This document shows positions 28,841 to 38,862 of a stretch of 64,000 nt of DNA, piece by piece. Positions within the stretch are counted from its first letter, which is position 1. Every line of letters starts with the position of its first letter. The DNA comes from Sediminibacterium sp. Gen4. Lineage in GTDB: Bacteria; Bacteroidota; Bacteroidia; Chitinophagales; Chitinophagaceae. Under the pieces are notes generated by a model. The model searched no databases. It was not told the origin of the DNA and saw nothing but the letters and a program-made list of their open reading frames with translations. Location: contig JACBFI010000013.1 in assembly GCA_013391385.1 (NCBI GenBank), positions 1 through 64,000 of the forward strand, given 5' to 3'. The position numbers and the translations under genes were made by a program.

Positions 28841-29929
28841 ATGAAACATGTATGGATCGCTTGTTTACTGATTTCTTTTCAGTTGCAGGCACAAACTGAG
28901 ACCTCAAAAAAGCTCCTGACTTCAACCGACCTCTCTGTCTTAGCGAGCAAAGCAAAGGCCAATCAGTTTTCCGGAACCCTTTTGATGGTACAGGGAAAGG
29001 ACAATGGATGGTCATGGTCTAATGGCTTGGCTCAGGAAGAACTGAAGATCGCTAATGGAGATGGTGTTCGTTATAACTTGGGTTCTATTGGTAAATCATT
29101 GACAGCAGTCTTGATCATGCAACTGGTAGAACAAAAGAAAATGGTGTTGGATGAACCGGTTAAAAAGTATTTACCTGCGGGAACATTGACCACAGGATCG
29201 GATGCCATTACGATCCGGCATTTGCTCAACAATACATCCGGTTTGGGCGACTTCTTTGAAAGTCCGGATTACAGTGAGTCCAAGACCATTAGCATTGATG
29301 ACCACATGAAATTGGTCAATGGAATGAAACCGGTATCGATGGAGCCGGGTAAGTCGTTACATTATTCCAATTCCGGGTTCATTGTGCTGGGTAAATTGTT
29401 AGAGTTGCATTATGGTAAACCCTACCAACAAATTGTAAAAGAGCGATTGCTACAACCGGTAGGAATTCATTACGATGCGAAAAAGCCCATTGCAACTGGC
29501 TATTATGTTGAAAAAGATAGCCTAAAAATTGGAGAGGGTAATGATCCATCCAAATGGAGTTCTGCTGGAGGCTTGTTTTTAACGGTTCAGGAATTACATC
29601 TCTTGATCAAAGGAATGATGGATGGGAAACTGATCAGTAAGGAAAGTCTGCAAAGACTTTGGACCAAAGAATCAAGACCGGAACAAGAACCACCATTTGT
29701 ACACTATGGATTGGGCTGGATGCTGGAAGATCCGAATTGTATTCAATTACGTGGACACAATGGCGGTGTTAAAGGTTTTCAGGCTGCATTTCGTTATTTG
29801 CCGCAAGAAGATACCTTTATTTATTTCCTCTCCAATAGAGATGGAGGTATTGAAAGCATATTTATGGAAACCATCTTTCTGTTGATGGAAAGAAAAGGTT
29901 GTAAAATGGAAATGCCGGGGAATAATTGA
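28841..29929 (+). CDS. Exported serine hydrolase of the beta-lactamase/PBP-like family
   Basis: From the ATG at 28841 the protein is 362 residues with a signal peptide (cleavage near QLQAQ, residue 18). The catalytic SxxK motif is Ser82-Lys85 (GSIGK), the YxN motif is in LHYSNSG, and HNGG replaces the KTG box. These are features of class C beta-lactamase-like esterases and peptidases. A longer frame to 28787 adds 18 residues before the signal peptide and is rejected. The substrate is unknown; antibiotic resistance should not be assumed. Confidence 0.88.
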   Translation: MKHVWIACLLISFQLQAQTETSKKLLTSTDLSVLASKAKANQFSGTLLMVQGKDNGWSWSNGLAQEELKIANGDGVRYNLGSIGKSLTAVLIMQLVEQKKMVLDEPVKKYLPAGTLTTGSDAITIRHLLNNTSGLGDFFESPDYSESKTISIDDHMKLVNGMKPVSMEPGKSLHYSNSGFIVLGKLLELHYGKPYQQIVKERLLQPVGIHYDAKKPIATGYYVEKDSLKIGEGNDPSKWSSAGGLFLTVQELHLLIKGMMDGKLISKESLQRLWTKESRPEQEPPFVHYGLGWMLEDPNCIQLRGHNGGVKGFQAAFRYLPQEDTFIYFLSNRDGGIESIFMETIFLLMERKGCKMEMPGNN

Positions 29930-30020
29930 TCGCCATGATAAAATAATCAATCATTCAGTACAATCATTAACATCTTCTCAAAGTAATTATCAGTAATTTG
30001 AAAGCACAAACAATGATGCT

Positions 30021-31493
30021 ATGAGAAGTTGTATAATGGTTGTACTGTTTATTTTTAGCTATCAATACTTGATGGCACAGACTCAAGTAGCAAGGATTCA
30101 ATATACTTTTCTGAATCGTCCCCATACAGAAGTTTCCATTATAAAACCGGTGAATAATGCCATTTTCTTTGCAGCTAGAAAAAATGTCTTATTAGATGAG
30201 AAGGGTTCTATTAGCATATCTTGTTCTCCTACTGAGACAGGCTTTCTAAAAGTAATTTGTAAGGATCGTGTGATAGACCTATTTGTGCAGTCTGGCGACA
30301 ATATAGAAGTGATCATTGATACAGCTACTTCTGCAAAGCCTATGATTACAGGCTCAAATAAAGATGGGCAGGTTTTATTGAATGAATCTTTTATCCCTAA
30401 ATACTATCGGGATATTCTTCCTTTATTCAGAAATGATAGCACCATTGAGCTTTTATCTAAACATGTAGAAGCCGAGAAACAAAAATATACCGAACAATTC
30501 GGTAAACTATACGATGCCAAATTGGTCGATAGTAGTTTCTTTAATTTTGCTAAAAAAAATATCGACTATTTGTATGCAACCATATTGGTGCAAAAAATGG
30601 CAGAGCGATTTTATCCAATTACTTATTCGCCAACAAGTCCTGCGTATCGTTCTGAATTTCCGAAAGAGTATGCTGCCTATTGGGATGCAGTATTGGATCA
30701 CTTTCCTTTGAATGACTCTTCTGTTAAATTCCTGCCTGCATATCAGTGGTATGCTGAAAATATGATCAATGCAAACTTGTATAGAATACGTTGGTTCAAA
30801 GGTGATACTACTATTAAGGATGAAAGTGCTTTTATCCGAAAAAAATTTGAAGATATCCAGCAATATTTCAAAGGAGAAATCGGAGTACTAACGCAAGCCA
30901 GAGAATTGCATTTCATGTATATTCAGGAAAAGTTTGAACAACCTTTGATTGATATCTATGAAAACTTTTCTAAACTACCTTCGGCTGCACCTTATCTTCC
31001 ATTCTTACAGCCTTATCATCAAAAAATAAAAGCTTTCCATGGAGTGGTTAGTCAAAAAAATAAAGGCATTTCCTTTATCAAAAACCCTACTCAAATCAAT
31101 AGCTTCAAAGCGCTCAAAGAAGTATTTAAAGGGAAGAAACTCTATATTGACTTATGGGCTACTTGGTGCGGACCTTGTAAGGATGAGTTTAAATATCAAG
31201 AGGAAGCAAAAAAAGTATTGGCATCCCGATCCGTGGAGACATTGTATATTTCTATGGATGTTGCTGAACGCGATGATCAGTGGAAAAAAATGGTTCAATA
31301 TTTTCAATTGACTGGACACCATATTCGAACATCTGATGCATTGAGAGATGATCTGATGAAACTTTTCTGGGATGGAAAATCCTACACGATCCCTCGCTAT
31401 TTATTAATTGATGATAAAGGAGTGATACGGGAACTGAATGCTGCTCGTCCATCGGATGTAAAAGGACTAAAGGAGCAAATCGAAAAACTATAA
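30021..31493 (+). CDS. Exported thioredoxin-fold protein (TlpA/ResA-like) with long N-terminal domain
   Basis: This 490-residue protein has a signal peptide (cleavage near YLMAQ, residue 20), a large N-terminal region of the type found in Bacteroidota TlpA proteins, and a C-terminal thioredoxin domain with redox-active Cys383 and Cys386 (WCGPC). The cis-proline-containing YTIPRYLLID motif is conserved. It probably reduces or isomerises disulfides in the periplasm; the partner is unknown. Confidence 0.85.
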   Translation: MRSCIMVVLFIFSYQYLMAQTQVARIQYTFLNRPHTEVSIIKPVNNAIFFAARKNVLLDEKGSISISCSPTETGFLKVICKDRVIDLFVQSGDNIEVIIDTATSAKPMITGSNKDGQVLLNESFIPKYYRDILPLFRNDSTIELLSKHVEAEKQKYTEQFGKLYDAKLVDSSFFNFAKKNIDYLYATILVQKMAERFYPITYSPTSPAYRSEFPKEYAAYWDAVLDHFPLNDSSVKFLPAYQWYAENMINANLYRIRWFKGDTTIKDESAFIRKKFEDIQQYFKGEIGVLTQARELHFMYIQEKFEQPLIDIYENFSKLPSAAPYLPFLQPYHQKIKAFHGVVSQKNKGISFIKNPTQINSFKALKEVFKGKKLYIDLWATWCGPCKDEFKYQEEAKKVLASRSVETLYISMDVAERDDQWKKMVQYFQLTGHHIRTSDALRDDLMKLFWDGKSYTIPRYLLIDDKGVIRELNAARPSDVKGLKEQIEKL

Positions 31494-31502
31494 AGAAGGT
31501 AT

Positions 31503-32021
31503 TTAATCAAATTGATTCGGCCAGGCATTCTTTAACCCATCAATTTTTTCTCCTACCTCATCCTTCATTTGCTTTTTGTAAGCAGCTAGTTTTTCGGCTA
31601 TTTTATTGTGATGGCTACCGATGATCTGAGCTGCCAATATACCTGCATTCTTAGCAGCATTCAATGCTACAGTAGCAACAGGTACGCCGTTTGGCATTTG
31701 TAAAATCGACAAGACTGAATCCCAGCCATCAATCGAGTTCGAAGATTTGATGGGCACACCAATCACAGGTAATGTGGTGATGGCTGCAACCATACCGGGT
31801 AAATGAGCTGCTCCACCCGCACCAGCAATGATCACTTGTAATCCTCTTGTTCTAGCTGTTTCTGCATAAGTAACCATTCTTTCCGGCGTACGATGCGCAG
31901 AAACTACGGTTAGCTCAAAAGGAATATCAAAATGAGTAAGGATATCAGCAGCAGCCTGCATGATCTTTAAATCACTGTCACTGCCCATGATAATACCAAC
32001 AATAGGAGTAGATGCTGTCAT
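31503..32021 (-). CDS. purE: N5-carboxyaminoimidazole ribonucleotide mutase PurE
   Basis: This 172-residue enzyme of purine synthesis moves the carboxylate of N5-CAIR to C4. The GSDSDLKIM motif (residues 13-21), [11 protein letters not shown] and [12 protein letters not shown] are class I PurE signatures. PurK is not adjacent. It is convergent with the thioredoxin-fold gene, ending 10 bp from it. Confidence 0.95.
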   Translation of the reverse strand: MTASTPIVGIIMGSDSDLKIMQAAADILTHFDIPFELTVVSAHRTPERMVTYAETARTRGLQVIIAGAGGAAHLPGMVAAITTLPVIGVPIKSSNSIDGWDSVLSILQMPNGVPVATVALNAAKNAGILAAQIIGSHHNKIAEKLAAYKKQMKDEVGEKIDGLKNAWPNQFD

Positions 32022-32079
32022 GATACAAAGATAATTAATTTATGGAGTTGGGGGTTGGCTAATTGCGTATGGGTGATGG

Positions 32080-33504
32080 CTAATCCATGGATTGAATATA
32101 GAATGCAGATAAACTTCTTAACACAGGTGACGCTTTCGATTCATGAATGATGATCTTGATTTCATTGGTTGTTACTTTAGGAAAAGTTGCGATCTTTTTT
32201 CGGCCGATCGTTGTTCCATCAAATACTTTTACAAACTGGTCTTCTTGTTTCGCTTCAATCGAAAAACGAATCACCCTTTGTCCGTAAGCAATCATTTCTT
32301 CCAATACTACCGCATTCAAAGTTTCCGCGTAGGGAAGCTTTAGTTGAATGACAGCCTGATCATTCCTGTCTGATGTCCAATAAGTATTACTATTTTCATC
32401 TATCAAATGTCTGAGTGCTGTCTCCCTTTGATTATTGGTAGAAACGGATGCTTTTTTGAAAAGATTATGGCTAAATGCTTCCGCTCTTTTCTTAGCAAAA
32501 CCCATCAAAGCCGCAGAATCTTTAGGATGAAACAACCCTCTTCGGTCGGGTGGGACATTCAGCAATAAGTTGCCACCATTGCCAACAGACTTCAGGTACA
32601 AATTGAATAGTTCATCCGGTGTTTTTACTCGATCATCTTCACTGGCATGATAAAACCAGCCCGGACGAATAGATACATCTGCTTCAGCAGGTATCCAATG
32701 TTTACCATTGAAATTACCTTGATTCAGGGTATCCACATGTGGTGCGCCCAGTCCTCTCGTAAAACCTGCGGTATCCAATAAATTCCAATTGGTATTGCCA
32801 ATGAATCCTTTTTCATTGCCACACCAGCGAATGCTTGGACCAATATCACTGAAGATGATCAGCGGTTGTTGAAAGGAAAAAGCCGCTTGTTCAAATCTTT
32901 TGAAATCATACACTTGCTTTTTTCCATTGGGGCCTTCGCCATTCGCGCCATCCCACCACAATTCAAAAAATGGTCCATAGTGGGTAAACAGCTCTTTCAT
33001 CGTTGCGATGTACACATCATTGTATTCCGGAGTTCCATATTTCGGATGGTTTCTGTCCCAGGGCGATAAATAAACACCCATTTCAATCCCTTCTTTTTTA
33101 CAAGCTTCGGATAACGCTTTTACCACATCACCTTTGCCATTTTTCCATTTACTTTCTCTAACCGTATGGGTACTTTGTTTGCTAGGCCACAATGAAAATC
33201 CGTCATGATGTTTAGCTGTGAGGATGATGCCCTTGGCCCCGGCTTGCCTCGCAATACGCGCCCATTGTCTGCAGTCTAGTTCGGTAGGATTGAAAATATT
33301 CGGGTCTTCATTTCCTTCACCCCATTCTTTATCGGTAAAGGTATTCGGACCAAAATGGATAAAGAGATAAAACTCTTTTTCATGCCAAGCCAATTGTTCT
33401 TTTGTAGGAATGGGGTAGAGGGGTTGTACTTTTTGAGCAGCACATTGTAATGAAATGATCGTTGTACAAAGCAGGATGAATCTGTTAATCTGTGGCTGCA
33501 TCAT
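32080..33504 (-). CDS. Secreted alpha-L-fucosidase (GH29)
   Basis: This 474-residue protein has an N-terminal signal segment (residues 8-23). The GH29 motifs are FIHFGPNTFTDKEWG, TAKHHDGFSLWPS (near residue 96) and ELWWDGANGE, with the probable nucleophile Asp185. The C-terminal part (after about 340) looks like a sugar-binding beta-sandwich. It removes L-fucose from glycans in the periplasm or outside. Its start overlaps the pdxJ stop by one base (TAATG), so the two genes are probably co-translated, an odd pairing of sugar and vitamin B6 functions. Confidence 0.92.
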   Translation of the reverse strand: MMQPQINRFILLCTTIISLQCAAQKVQPLYPIPTKEQLAWHEKEFYLFIHFGPNTFTDKEWGEGNEDPNIFNPTELDCRQWARIARQAGAKGIILTAKHHDGFSLWPSKQSTHTVRESKWKNGKGDVVKALSEACKKEGIEMGVYLSPWDRNHPKYGTPEYNDVYIATMKELFTHYGPFFELWWDGANGEGPNGKKQVYDFKRFEQAAFSFQQPLIIFSDIGPSIRWCGNEKGFIGNTNWNLLDTAGFTRGLGAPHVDTLNQGNFNGKHWIPAEADVSIRPGWFYHASEDDRVKTPDELFNLYLKSVGNGGNLLLNVPPDRRGLFHPKDSAALMGFAKKRAEAFSHNLFKKASVSTNNQRETALRHLIDENSNTYWTSDRNDQAVIQLKLPYAETLNAVVLEEMIAYGQRVIRFSIEAKQEDQFVKVFDGTTIGRKKIATFPKVTTNEIKIIIHESKASPVLRSLSAFYIQSMD

Positions 33505-34223
33505 TAAATGAGTTGACGCTTATACATCTGCACAGTATTCTCATATCCCAAATAAATAGCATCACAAACCAATGCATGACCAATGCTCACTTCATCTAAA
33601 TAGGGAATATGTTGTTTCAGGTATTTCAGGTTGCTGAGATCCAGATCATGTCCGGCATTGATACCCAATCCCAATGCTTTTGCTTTTTCTGCAGCTGCAA
33701 CATAGGGTGCAACAGCGGCCGCATGATTGCCGGATGCAAATGTTTTGGCATAACCTTCTGTATATAGCTCTATACGATCAGTACCTGTTAAAGCGGCACC
33801 CTCCACCATTGCAATCACCGGATCCACAAATATGGAAACGCGAATACCCGCTTTTTTAAAAACACTGATGATATCAATCAAGTATGATTGGTACTTGATG
33901 GTATCCCATCCATGATCACTGGTGAGTTGTCCCAATGCATCCGGTACCAATGTTACTTGATGAGGTTTTGTTTCCAATACCAGGTCTACAAATTTTTGTT
34001 CTGTTGGATTGCCTTCAATATTAAATTCAGTGGTGATGATTTTTCGAATGGCTCTTGTGTCATCATAGCGAATATGTCTTTCATCCGGACGAGGATGTAC
34101 GGTCACGCCATCTGCTCCAAAACGTTCAGCATCCATGGCAGCCTTAATGACATCCGGATTATTTCCACCTCTACTATTTCTTAGGGTGGCGAATTTATTG
34201 ATGTTCACACTGAGTTTTGTCAT
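33504..34223 (-). CDS. pdxJ: Pyridoxine 5'-phosphate synthase PdxJ
   Basis: This 239-residue TIM-barrel enzyme condenses 1-deoxyxylulose 5-phosphate with aminoacetone phosphate to make pyridoxine phosphate. Family motifs are VNINKFATLRNSRGG, TVHPRPDERHI and LGINAGHDLDLSNL. Length is typical. It precedes and overlaps the fucosidase gene by one base. Confidence 0.95.
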   Translation of the reverse strand: MTKLSVNINKFATLRNSRGGNNPDVIKAAMDAERFGADGVTVHPRPDERHIRYDDTRAIRKIITTEFNIEGNPTEQKFVDLVLETKPHQVTLVPDALGQLTSDHGWDTIKYQSYLIDIISVFKKAGIRVSIFVDPVIAMVEGAALTGTDRIELYTEGYAKTFASGNHAAAVAPYVAAAEKAKALGLGINAGHDLDLSNLKYLKQHIPYLDEVSIGHALVCDAIYLGYENTVQMYKRQLI

Positions 34224-34264
34224 AATACAAAGGTACTCAGAACTAAAGAAATTCTCCGCGATAT

Positions 34265-34332
34265 CTCTTTTACGCTTATTCTCTGCGGTTAATGTAGCGT
34301 ATTTTTTACCGCAGAGAACAAGAGTAAAAGAG
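34265..34332. repeat. Word-type hairpin repeat (CTCTGCGGT/ACCGCAGAG)
   Basis: Arms 34265-34289 and 34308-34332 are complementary over 25 bp with two mismatches around an 18-nt loop. The words resemble those of the elements at 17744 and 43657. It sits between pdxJ and the DUF1761 gene. Confidence 0.82.
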
Positions 34333-34335
34333 GAG

Positions 34336-34755
34336 CTATCCTAAGTAGTGCATCACAACACTGGCAGCAGTAAGACCCACAATATGATACCCACAATCGA
34401 TGAGATAAAGAGCAAATGGCTTTTTCGTATACAAGTACCCAATACTAATAGCCGGAGTACTGAATCCTATTGATAATAGGATACCCAGATGAAAAGCATC
34501 CATATAGTTATTCATAGGAACCATTTGTCTAAAAATAGTCAACCCAACACAAGAAATAGCCATGAAAATAAAGCTGATACCCATGATAGCACCGGCTCCT
34601 TTTTTGGCATTAGGATCATTCATATCAATATTGGATAAACGTACCCAGGCTTTCGAAAATAAAAAGCTGTACCAAATGGCACCAATCAGAAAATAGGCGA
34701 GCGTGCTCAGAAAGAAAGATAGCCAATTGACATGGTCTGTAAAATGATGTAACAT
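34336..34755 (-). CDS. DUF1761 integral membrane protein
   Basis: From the ATG at 34755 the protein is 139 residues with four hydrophobic segments. The family signature GAIWYSFLFSKAWVRLSN lies near residue 25. The longest frame would add 21 residues lacking family similarity. The function of DUF1761 proteins is unknown. It is transcribed alone, divergent from ubiD. Confidence 0.8.
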   Translation of the reverse strand: MLHHFTDHVNWLSFFLSTLAYFLIGAIWYSFLFSKAWVRLSNIDMNDPNAKKGAGAIMGISFIFMAISCVGLTIFRQMVPMNNYMDAFHLGILLSIGFSTPAISIGYLYTKKPFALYLIDCGYHIVGLTAASVVMHYLG

Positions 34756-34893
34756 AGTTTGGTTGTTTAGGGTTTTGAATGGTATTAAGGTCGGAAATAA
34801 AACGCAGTTCCGCAACACACTTATGGGTAATGACTTATTTTGCAGGTGGAATACTTCTGCTCAACTATTTGCAGCCAACAATGTTTTAAAGCT

Positions 34894-36744
34894 ATGTCTT
34901 ACCCATCACTCGAATCCTGCCTGATTGATCTGGAAAAAAATGGTCAGTTAATACGCATTAAAGAAGAAGTAGATCCATATTTGGAAATGGCGGCTATTCA
35001 CTTACGTGTATACGAGATGGGAGGTCCGGCACTACTATTTGAAAATGTAAAAGGAACAGAGTTCAGAGCAGCTTCCAATATCTTCGGAACACTGGATAGA
35101 AGCAGGTTTATATTCCGCGAAACCCTGGCGCAAGTTCAAAAGTTGATTGAACTGAAGGGTGACCCGATCAAGGCGATTAAACAACCTTTGCAAAATATTC
35201 GTACTGGCATTGCCGCGCTCAAAGCATTACCCTTAAAAGATCCGTGGAATAAACCGGTGTTGTACCGTGAAATAAAAATCAGTGATCTGCCCTTAATACA
35301 TCATTGGCCGATGGATGGTGGTGCTTTTGTTACTTTACCCCAAGTGTATACAGAAGATGTGGATCAGCCGGGTATCATGAAAGCCAATCTGGGTATGTAT
35401 CGTATCCAATTGAATGGGAATGATTATGCAAAAGACAAAGAGATTGGATTGCATTATCAGCTACACAGAGGCATTGGTGTTCACCAAACAAAAGCGAACA
35501 AAAAAGGGTTGCCGTTAAAAGTAAGTTGTTTTGTAGGCGGACCACCTTCACATACCGTTGCAGCAGTCATGCCTTTGCCGGAAGGAATCAGTGAAATGAC
35601 TTTTGCCGGTGTATTGGGCGGAAGGCGTTTTCGATACACATATGAAGATGGATTTTGTTTGAGTACCGATGCTGATTTTGTCATTACCGGTGAAGTGTAT
35701 CCGGGTGAAAACAAACCGGAAGGTCCTTTTGGAGATCATTTGGGGTATTATAGTTTACAACATCCCTTTCCGTTAATGCGTGTACACAAAGTATACGCCA
35801 AGAAAAATGCAATCTGGCCTTTTACGGTCGTTGGAAGGCCCCCACAAGAAGATACCAGTTTTGGACAACTGATCCATGAAATTACCGGAGATGCAATACC
35901 GCAGGAAATTCCCGGTGTGAAAGAAGTACACGCGGTAGATGCTGCAGGCGTGCACCCTTTGTTATTGGCTATTGGAAGTGAGAGATATACACCTTATTTG
36001 CCTACTAAACAACCGGCAGAACTCTTAACAATCGCTAACCATATTTTAGGAACAGGACAATTGAGTCTGGCTAAGTTTTTATTCATAACAGCAGACGATA
36101 CACAACAATTAACTACACATCATGTGCAGGAATTTTTTGAATACCTGTTTGAACGTATCGATCTAACACGTGATATTCATTTTCACACCAATACAACCAT
36201 TGATACGTTGGATTATTCCGGAACAGGCTTGAATACAGGAAGTAAAGTCGTATTTGCGGCGTATGGAGAAGTGTTGAGAACATTGGCTACCGAAATACCT
36301 TCTGTGTTGAATGGTTTAAATGGATTCGGTAAAGCATCACTTGCAATGCCCGGTGTTATTTGCTTAGAAGCGGATGCTTTTGTAAATGCAGAAAAAACAG
36401 CTTTACAGATCGAACAGTTGAATGCACAATTAGCACATCATTTACCAGCGTTAAAAGGAATTGTACAAATAGTTCTTTGTGATGATGCTTCATTTACCGG
36501 AGAAAAACTAGGTAATTATTTATGGGTGACTTATACAAGAAGTAATCCATCGCATGATATATATGGTATTGCTTCGTTTATACGCAATAAACACTGGGGC
36601 TGCGAAGGACCGATGATCGTAGACGCACGCATCAAACCGCATCATGCACCGCCTGTTATGAAAGATCCTGCAACAGAAAAAAGAATTGATCGATTATTCT
36701 CGAAGGGGGGGAGTCTTTATGGGATTAAAGATCATCTCAAATAA
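34894..36744 (+). CDS. UbiD-family decarboxylase
   Basis: From the ATG at 34894 this is a 616-residue protein with the UbiD fold. N-terminal family motifs are LLFENVKGTEFRAASNIFG and the later VGRPPQEDTSFGQLIHE and PGVKEVHAVDAAG. UbiD enzymes use prenylated FMN to decarboxylate aromatic or unsaturated acids; in Bacteroidota this long form is usually linked to menaquinone synthesis, though neither ubiX nor mqn genes are adjacent. An in-frame ATG at 34840 adds 18 unconserved residues. Confidence 0.88.
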   Translation: MSYPSLESCLIDLEKNGQLIRIKEEVDPYLEMAAIHLRVYEMGGPALLFENVKGTEFRAASNIFGTLDRSRFIFRETLAQVQKLIELKGDPIKAIKQPLQNIRTGIAALKALPLKDPWNKPVLYREIKISDLPLIHHWPMDGGAFVTLPQVYTEDVDQPGIMKANLGMYRIQLNGNDYAKDKEIGLHYQLHRGIGVHQTKANKKGLPLKVSCFVGGPPSHTVAAVMPLPEGISEMTFAGVLGGRRFRYTYEDGFCLSTDADFVITGEVYPGENKPEGPFGDHLGYYSLQHPFPLMRVHKVYAKKNAIWPFTVVGRPPQEDTSFGQLIHEITGDAIPQEIPGVKEVHAVDAAGVHPLLLAIGSERYTPYLPTKQPAELLTIANHILGTGQLSLAKFLFITADDTQQLTTHHVQEFFEYLFERIDLTRDIHFHTNTTIDTLDYSGTGLNTGSKVVFAAYGEVLRTLATEIPSVLNGLNGFGKASLAMPGVICLEADAFVNAEKTALQIEQLNAQLAHHLPALKGIVQIVLCDDASFTGEKLGNYLWVTYTRSNPSHDIYGIASFIRNKHWGCEGPMIVDARIKPHHAPPVMKDPATEKRIDRLFSKGGSLYGIKDHLK

Positions 36745-37198
36745 AATCTACACCCACTTTGACCACTACTTTTTTAATCAAAGTAGATTGTTGATGAAGA
36801 ATACAAGGCATGTGCAGGTCTGATGGATAAAAAATGGTGAACATACCTTCTGTAACAAGGGAAAAGAAATCAGGCGCTTCATCAAACAACATAAAATCAT
36901 CTTCTGGTTGATATTCGCGAGATGGAACTTGTGCTTTAAGAAGCGCATGTCCCATTTTTTCTTGTCCACTCACTACATATTGAACGTCGATATATTTTTT
37001 GTGTGCCTCTAATTTTTCAGTGGAAGGATCTTTGGTATCATATGTTTGTACGATAGCAAATACTTGTTCTCCCGCTATTTCATATTTACCATTTTCCAGT
37101 TTCGAGAAATCGGTGGTTTGAATATAACGAAGTGCAATTTCTATTCCTGGATGAAGTTGATAGTAAATGGCTGCACGTGCGATATGATCTATTACCAT
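36737..37198 (-). CDS. YhcH/YjgK/YiaL family protein (DUF386)
   Basis: This 153-residue cupin-like protein has the family motifs LEAHKKYIDVQYVVSGQE and MFTIFYPSDLHMPCI. Relatives are linked to sialic acid or other sugar metabolism and annotated as beta-galactosidase beta subunit, but the reaction is unsettled. Its 3' end overlaps the ubiD 3' end by 8 bp in convergent orientation. Confidence 0.85.
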   Translation of the reverse strand: MVIDHIARAAIYYQLHPGIEIALRYIQTTDFSKLENGKYEIAGEQVFAIVQTYDTKDPSTEKLEAHKKYIDVQYVVSGQEKMGHALLKAQVPSREYQPEDDFMLFDEAPDFFSLVTEGMFTIFYPSDLHMPCILHQQSTLIKKVVVKVGVDFI

Positions 37199-37240
37199 GT
37201 TTCAAATATACTCTTTTCAATGGGAGAGCAGAACCTGCAA

Positions 37241-38032
37241 TTAATTCACTTCAACCCATGTATGATCAGCCAATAAACGGACGGATGAGACAAACTGTTT
37301 AAAAGGCCCTGAGCCACCCCATTCCTGAGGTGCTACCAGAGAAAGAATATGTTGTCCGTCATTTTTTTCATAGAGATGATAGATATGTCCGATCTGCGGT
37401 TTGAAGCTGAGTTTCGCTTCATAGATCATCATGCTGAGTTCTTTTCTTTTTCTGATCTCTTGTGCTTGTCTCGCCAATAACTCAATCTGCTGACGTATCT
37501 GATCCAATTGCATATTGGTTTGATCTTCCATAGCCGACAATGCTTTGTGTTTGATCACACCTTCTTTAGTAGGTCTGATGGCGACTCCGGCTACAGATGA
37601 TGCGTATGGTAGAACACTCAGTTGCTTATGATACATTTCAATATTTACAAAAGGCTTATTGTCTTTGTCATATCCCTGTTGAGTCAGTTTCAAATAACCA
37701 TTGGGCATGATCTCATGCTTGACTTCCAAAATGATCTGCTGGGTCTTATAAAACTTGAATAAAAGGGTAGAAGAGTTTTCGATACTGGCTTCAGCCTCAT
37801 CTGCCAGCTCTGTATTTTCAAAATGGTGTAATTGACCGTCAGGAATGATCTTGTATTGGGTATAATAAGCTTCATTATCCATCGACACCCAGTTGATGCT
37901 AATACTCAAAGCATGACCATGATCTATAGACTCTATTTTGTAATTACCACTTTTCGGAGGGATCCCGGATTGAAAATCACATTTTTCGGGAAAGAGTTGC
38001 CAACTTGCTAAAAAATTATATGCCTGTACCAT
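37241..38032 (-). CDS. DUF2452-domain protein
   Basis: In this 263-residue soluble protein, the C-terminal half (about residues 150-263) matches the DUF2452 type, with IRPTKEGVIKHKALSAM, a short coiled coil rich in Gln and Leu, and SFKPQIGHIYHLYEK. The N-terminal 140 residues form a beta-rich domain of unknown function. No signal peptide is present. The role is unknown. Confidence 0.72.
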   Translation of the reverse strand: MVQAYNFLASWQLFPEKCDFQSGIPPKSGNYKIESIDHGHALSISINWVSMDNEAYYTQYKIIPDGQLHHFENTELADEAEASIENSSTLLFKFYKTQQIILEVKHEIMPNGYLKLTQQGYDKDNKPFVNIEMYHKQLSVLPYASSVAGVAIRPTKEGVIKHKALSAMEDQTNMQLDQIRQQIELLARQAQEIRKRKELSMMIYEAKLSFKPQIGHIYHLYEKNDGQHILSLVAPQEWGGSGPFKQFVSSVRLLADHTWVEVN

Positions 38033-38082
38033 AACTCTAAACTACATATGACGAACACAAAGGTTCTGTTTTTACACGAAAA

Positions 38083-38120
38083 AGCCACAGAATCAAGAAA
38101 TAATCTGTGAATCTGTGGCT
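38083..38120. repeat. Word-type hairpin (AGCCACAGA/TCTGTGGCT), possible terminator
   Basis: Arms 38083-38095 and 38108-38120 pair over 13 bp with one mismatch. The element lies just downstream of the DUF2911 gene on the minus strand and so may end its transcript. It belongs to the same short-word hairpin group as the elements at 17744 and 43657. Confidence 0.75.
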
Positions 38121-38136
38121 AAAATATATGTACGGA

Positions 38137-38652
38137 TTATTTTACCGTAAAACCAACCCTCATGGTGCCCCAAGCGAGGGTAACCACGCCAGCCTTTGAA
38201 ATGGTATAAGTCAATTGCTCTTCAGAAGCACCATCTGCAGCTTGCTTTACATTCACTCTCAATGCATCATCTGATTCATTGTATTGCGTTCCCCATCCAT
38301 CCCATTTTTTGCTGAAGATCAGTGTCCAGTCTTTGCCATTTTTAAGTGTGAAAAAGCCATATTTACCGGCAGCCAATGGCTTGCCTTCAATGGTCACATC
38401 TTTACTGAATTCAATCCATGTTTTTTCATTGGCACCTGCACGCCATATTTTTCCTTCTTTTGGTTCAATCTCTTTTCCAAACTCACGTCCTTTTAAAGAA
38501 GGTTGACTGTAGTCGATGGTAATCTTTGTATCTCCAACAGTCTCGGATACTGTTGCGGGTGGACTCGGTCTTTTTGATTTATCCTGTGCACAAGCTGAAA
38601 TAGATGTGAACAAAAGGCCGGTCATAGCCATCATGGTAAATAATTTCTTCAT
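38137..38652 (-). CDS. DUF2911 lipoprotein
   Basis: In this 171-residue protein, a lipobox ISAC with Cys21 ends the signal peptide, so it is probably a lipoprotein. The DUF2911 domain follows, including ITIDYSQPSLKGREFG, KIWRAGANEKTWIEFS and LAAGKYGFFTLK. The function is unknown. Such proteins are frequent and often exported in Bacteroidota. Confidence 0.85.
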   Translation of the reverse strand: MKKLFTMMAMTGLLFTSISACAQDKSKRPSPPATVSETVGDTKITIDYSQPSLKGREFGKEIEPKEGKIWRAGANEKTWIEFSKDVTIEGKPLAAGKYGFFTLKNGKDWTLIFSKKWDGWGTQYNESDDALRVNVKQAADGASEEQLTYTISKAGVVTLAWGTMRVGFTVK

Positions 38653-38862
38653 AGTAATTGTGTTTATGTTTATAAACGAAAATTAGACGAAAAGGTTGAC
38701 GTTCAGGTACATTTTATGATGATCGGAATGTTAAAAACCATGAGTCTACACTTGCTTGATGAGTAATCTCCAATTATAACTCCATCTAATCTGCGCTGAT
38801 CATAAAAAATCATGATCATCCGCGTTCAATCATCATACATAATCAGCTGAATGCTATTCATT

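Noticed and set aside
28841-29929. Antibiotic-resistance beta-lactamase
   Set aside because: The SxxK, YxN and HxG motifs also fit esterases and peptidases common in Bacteroidota, and nothing in the context points to resistance.
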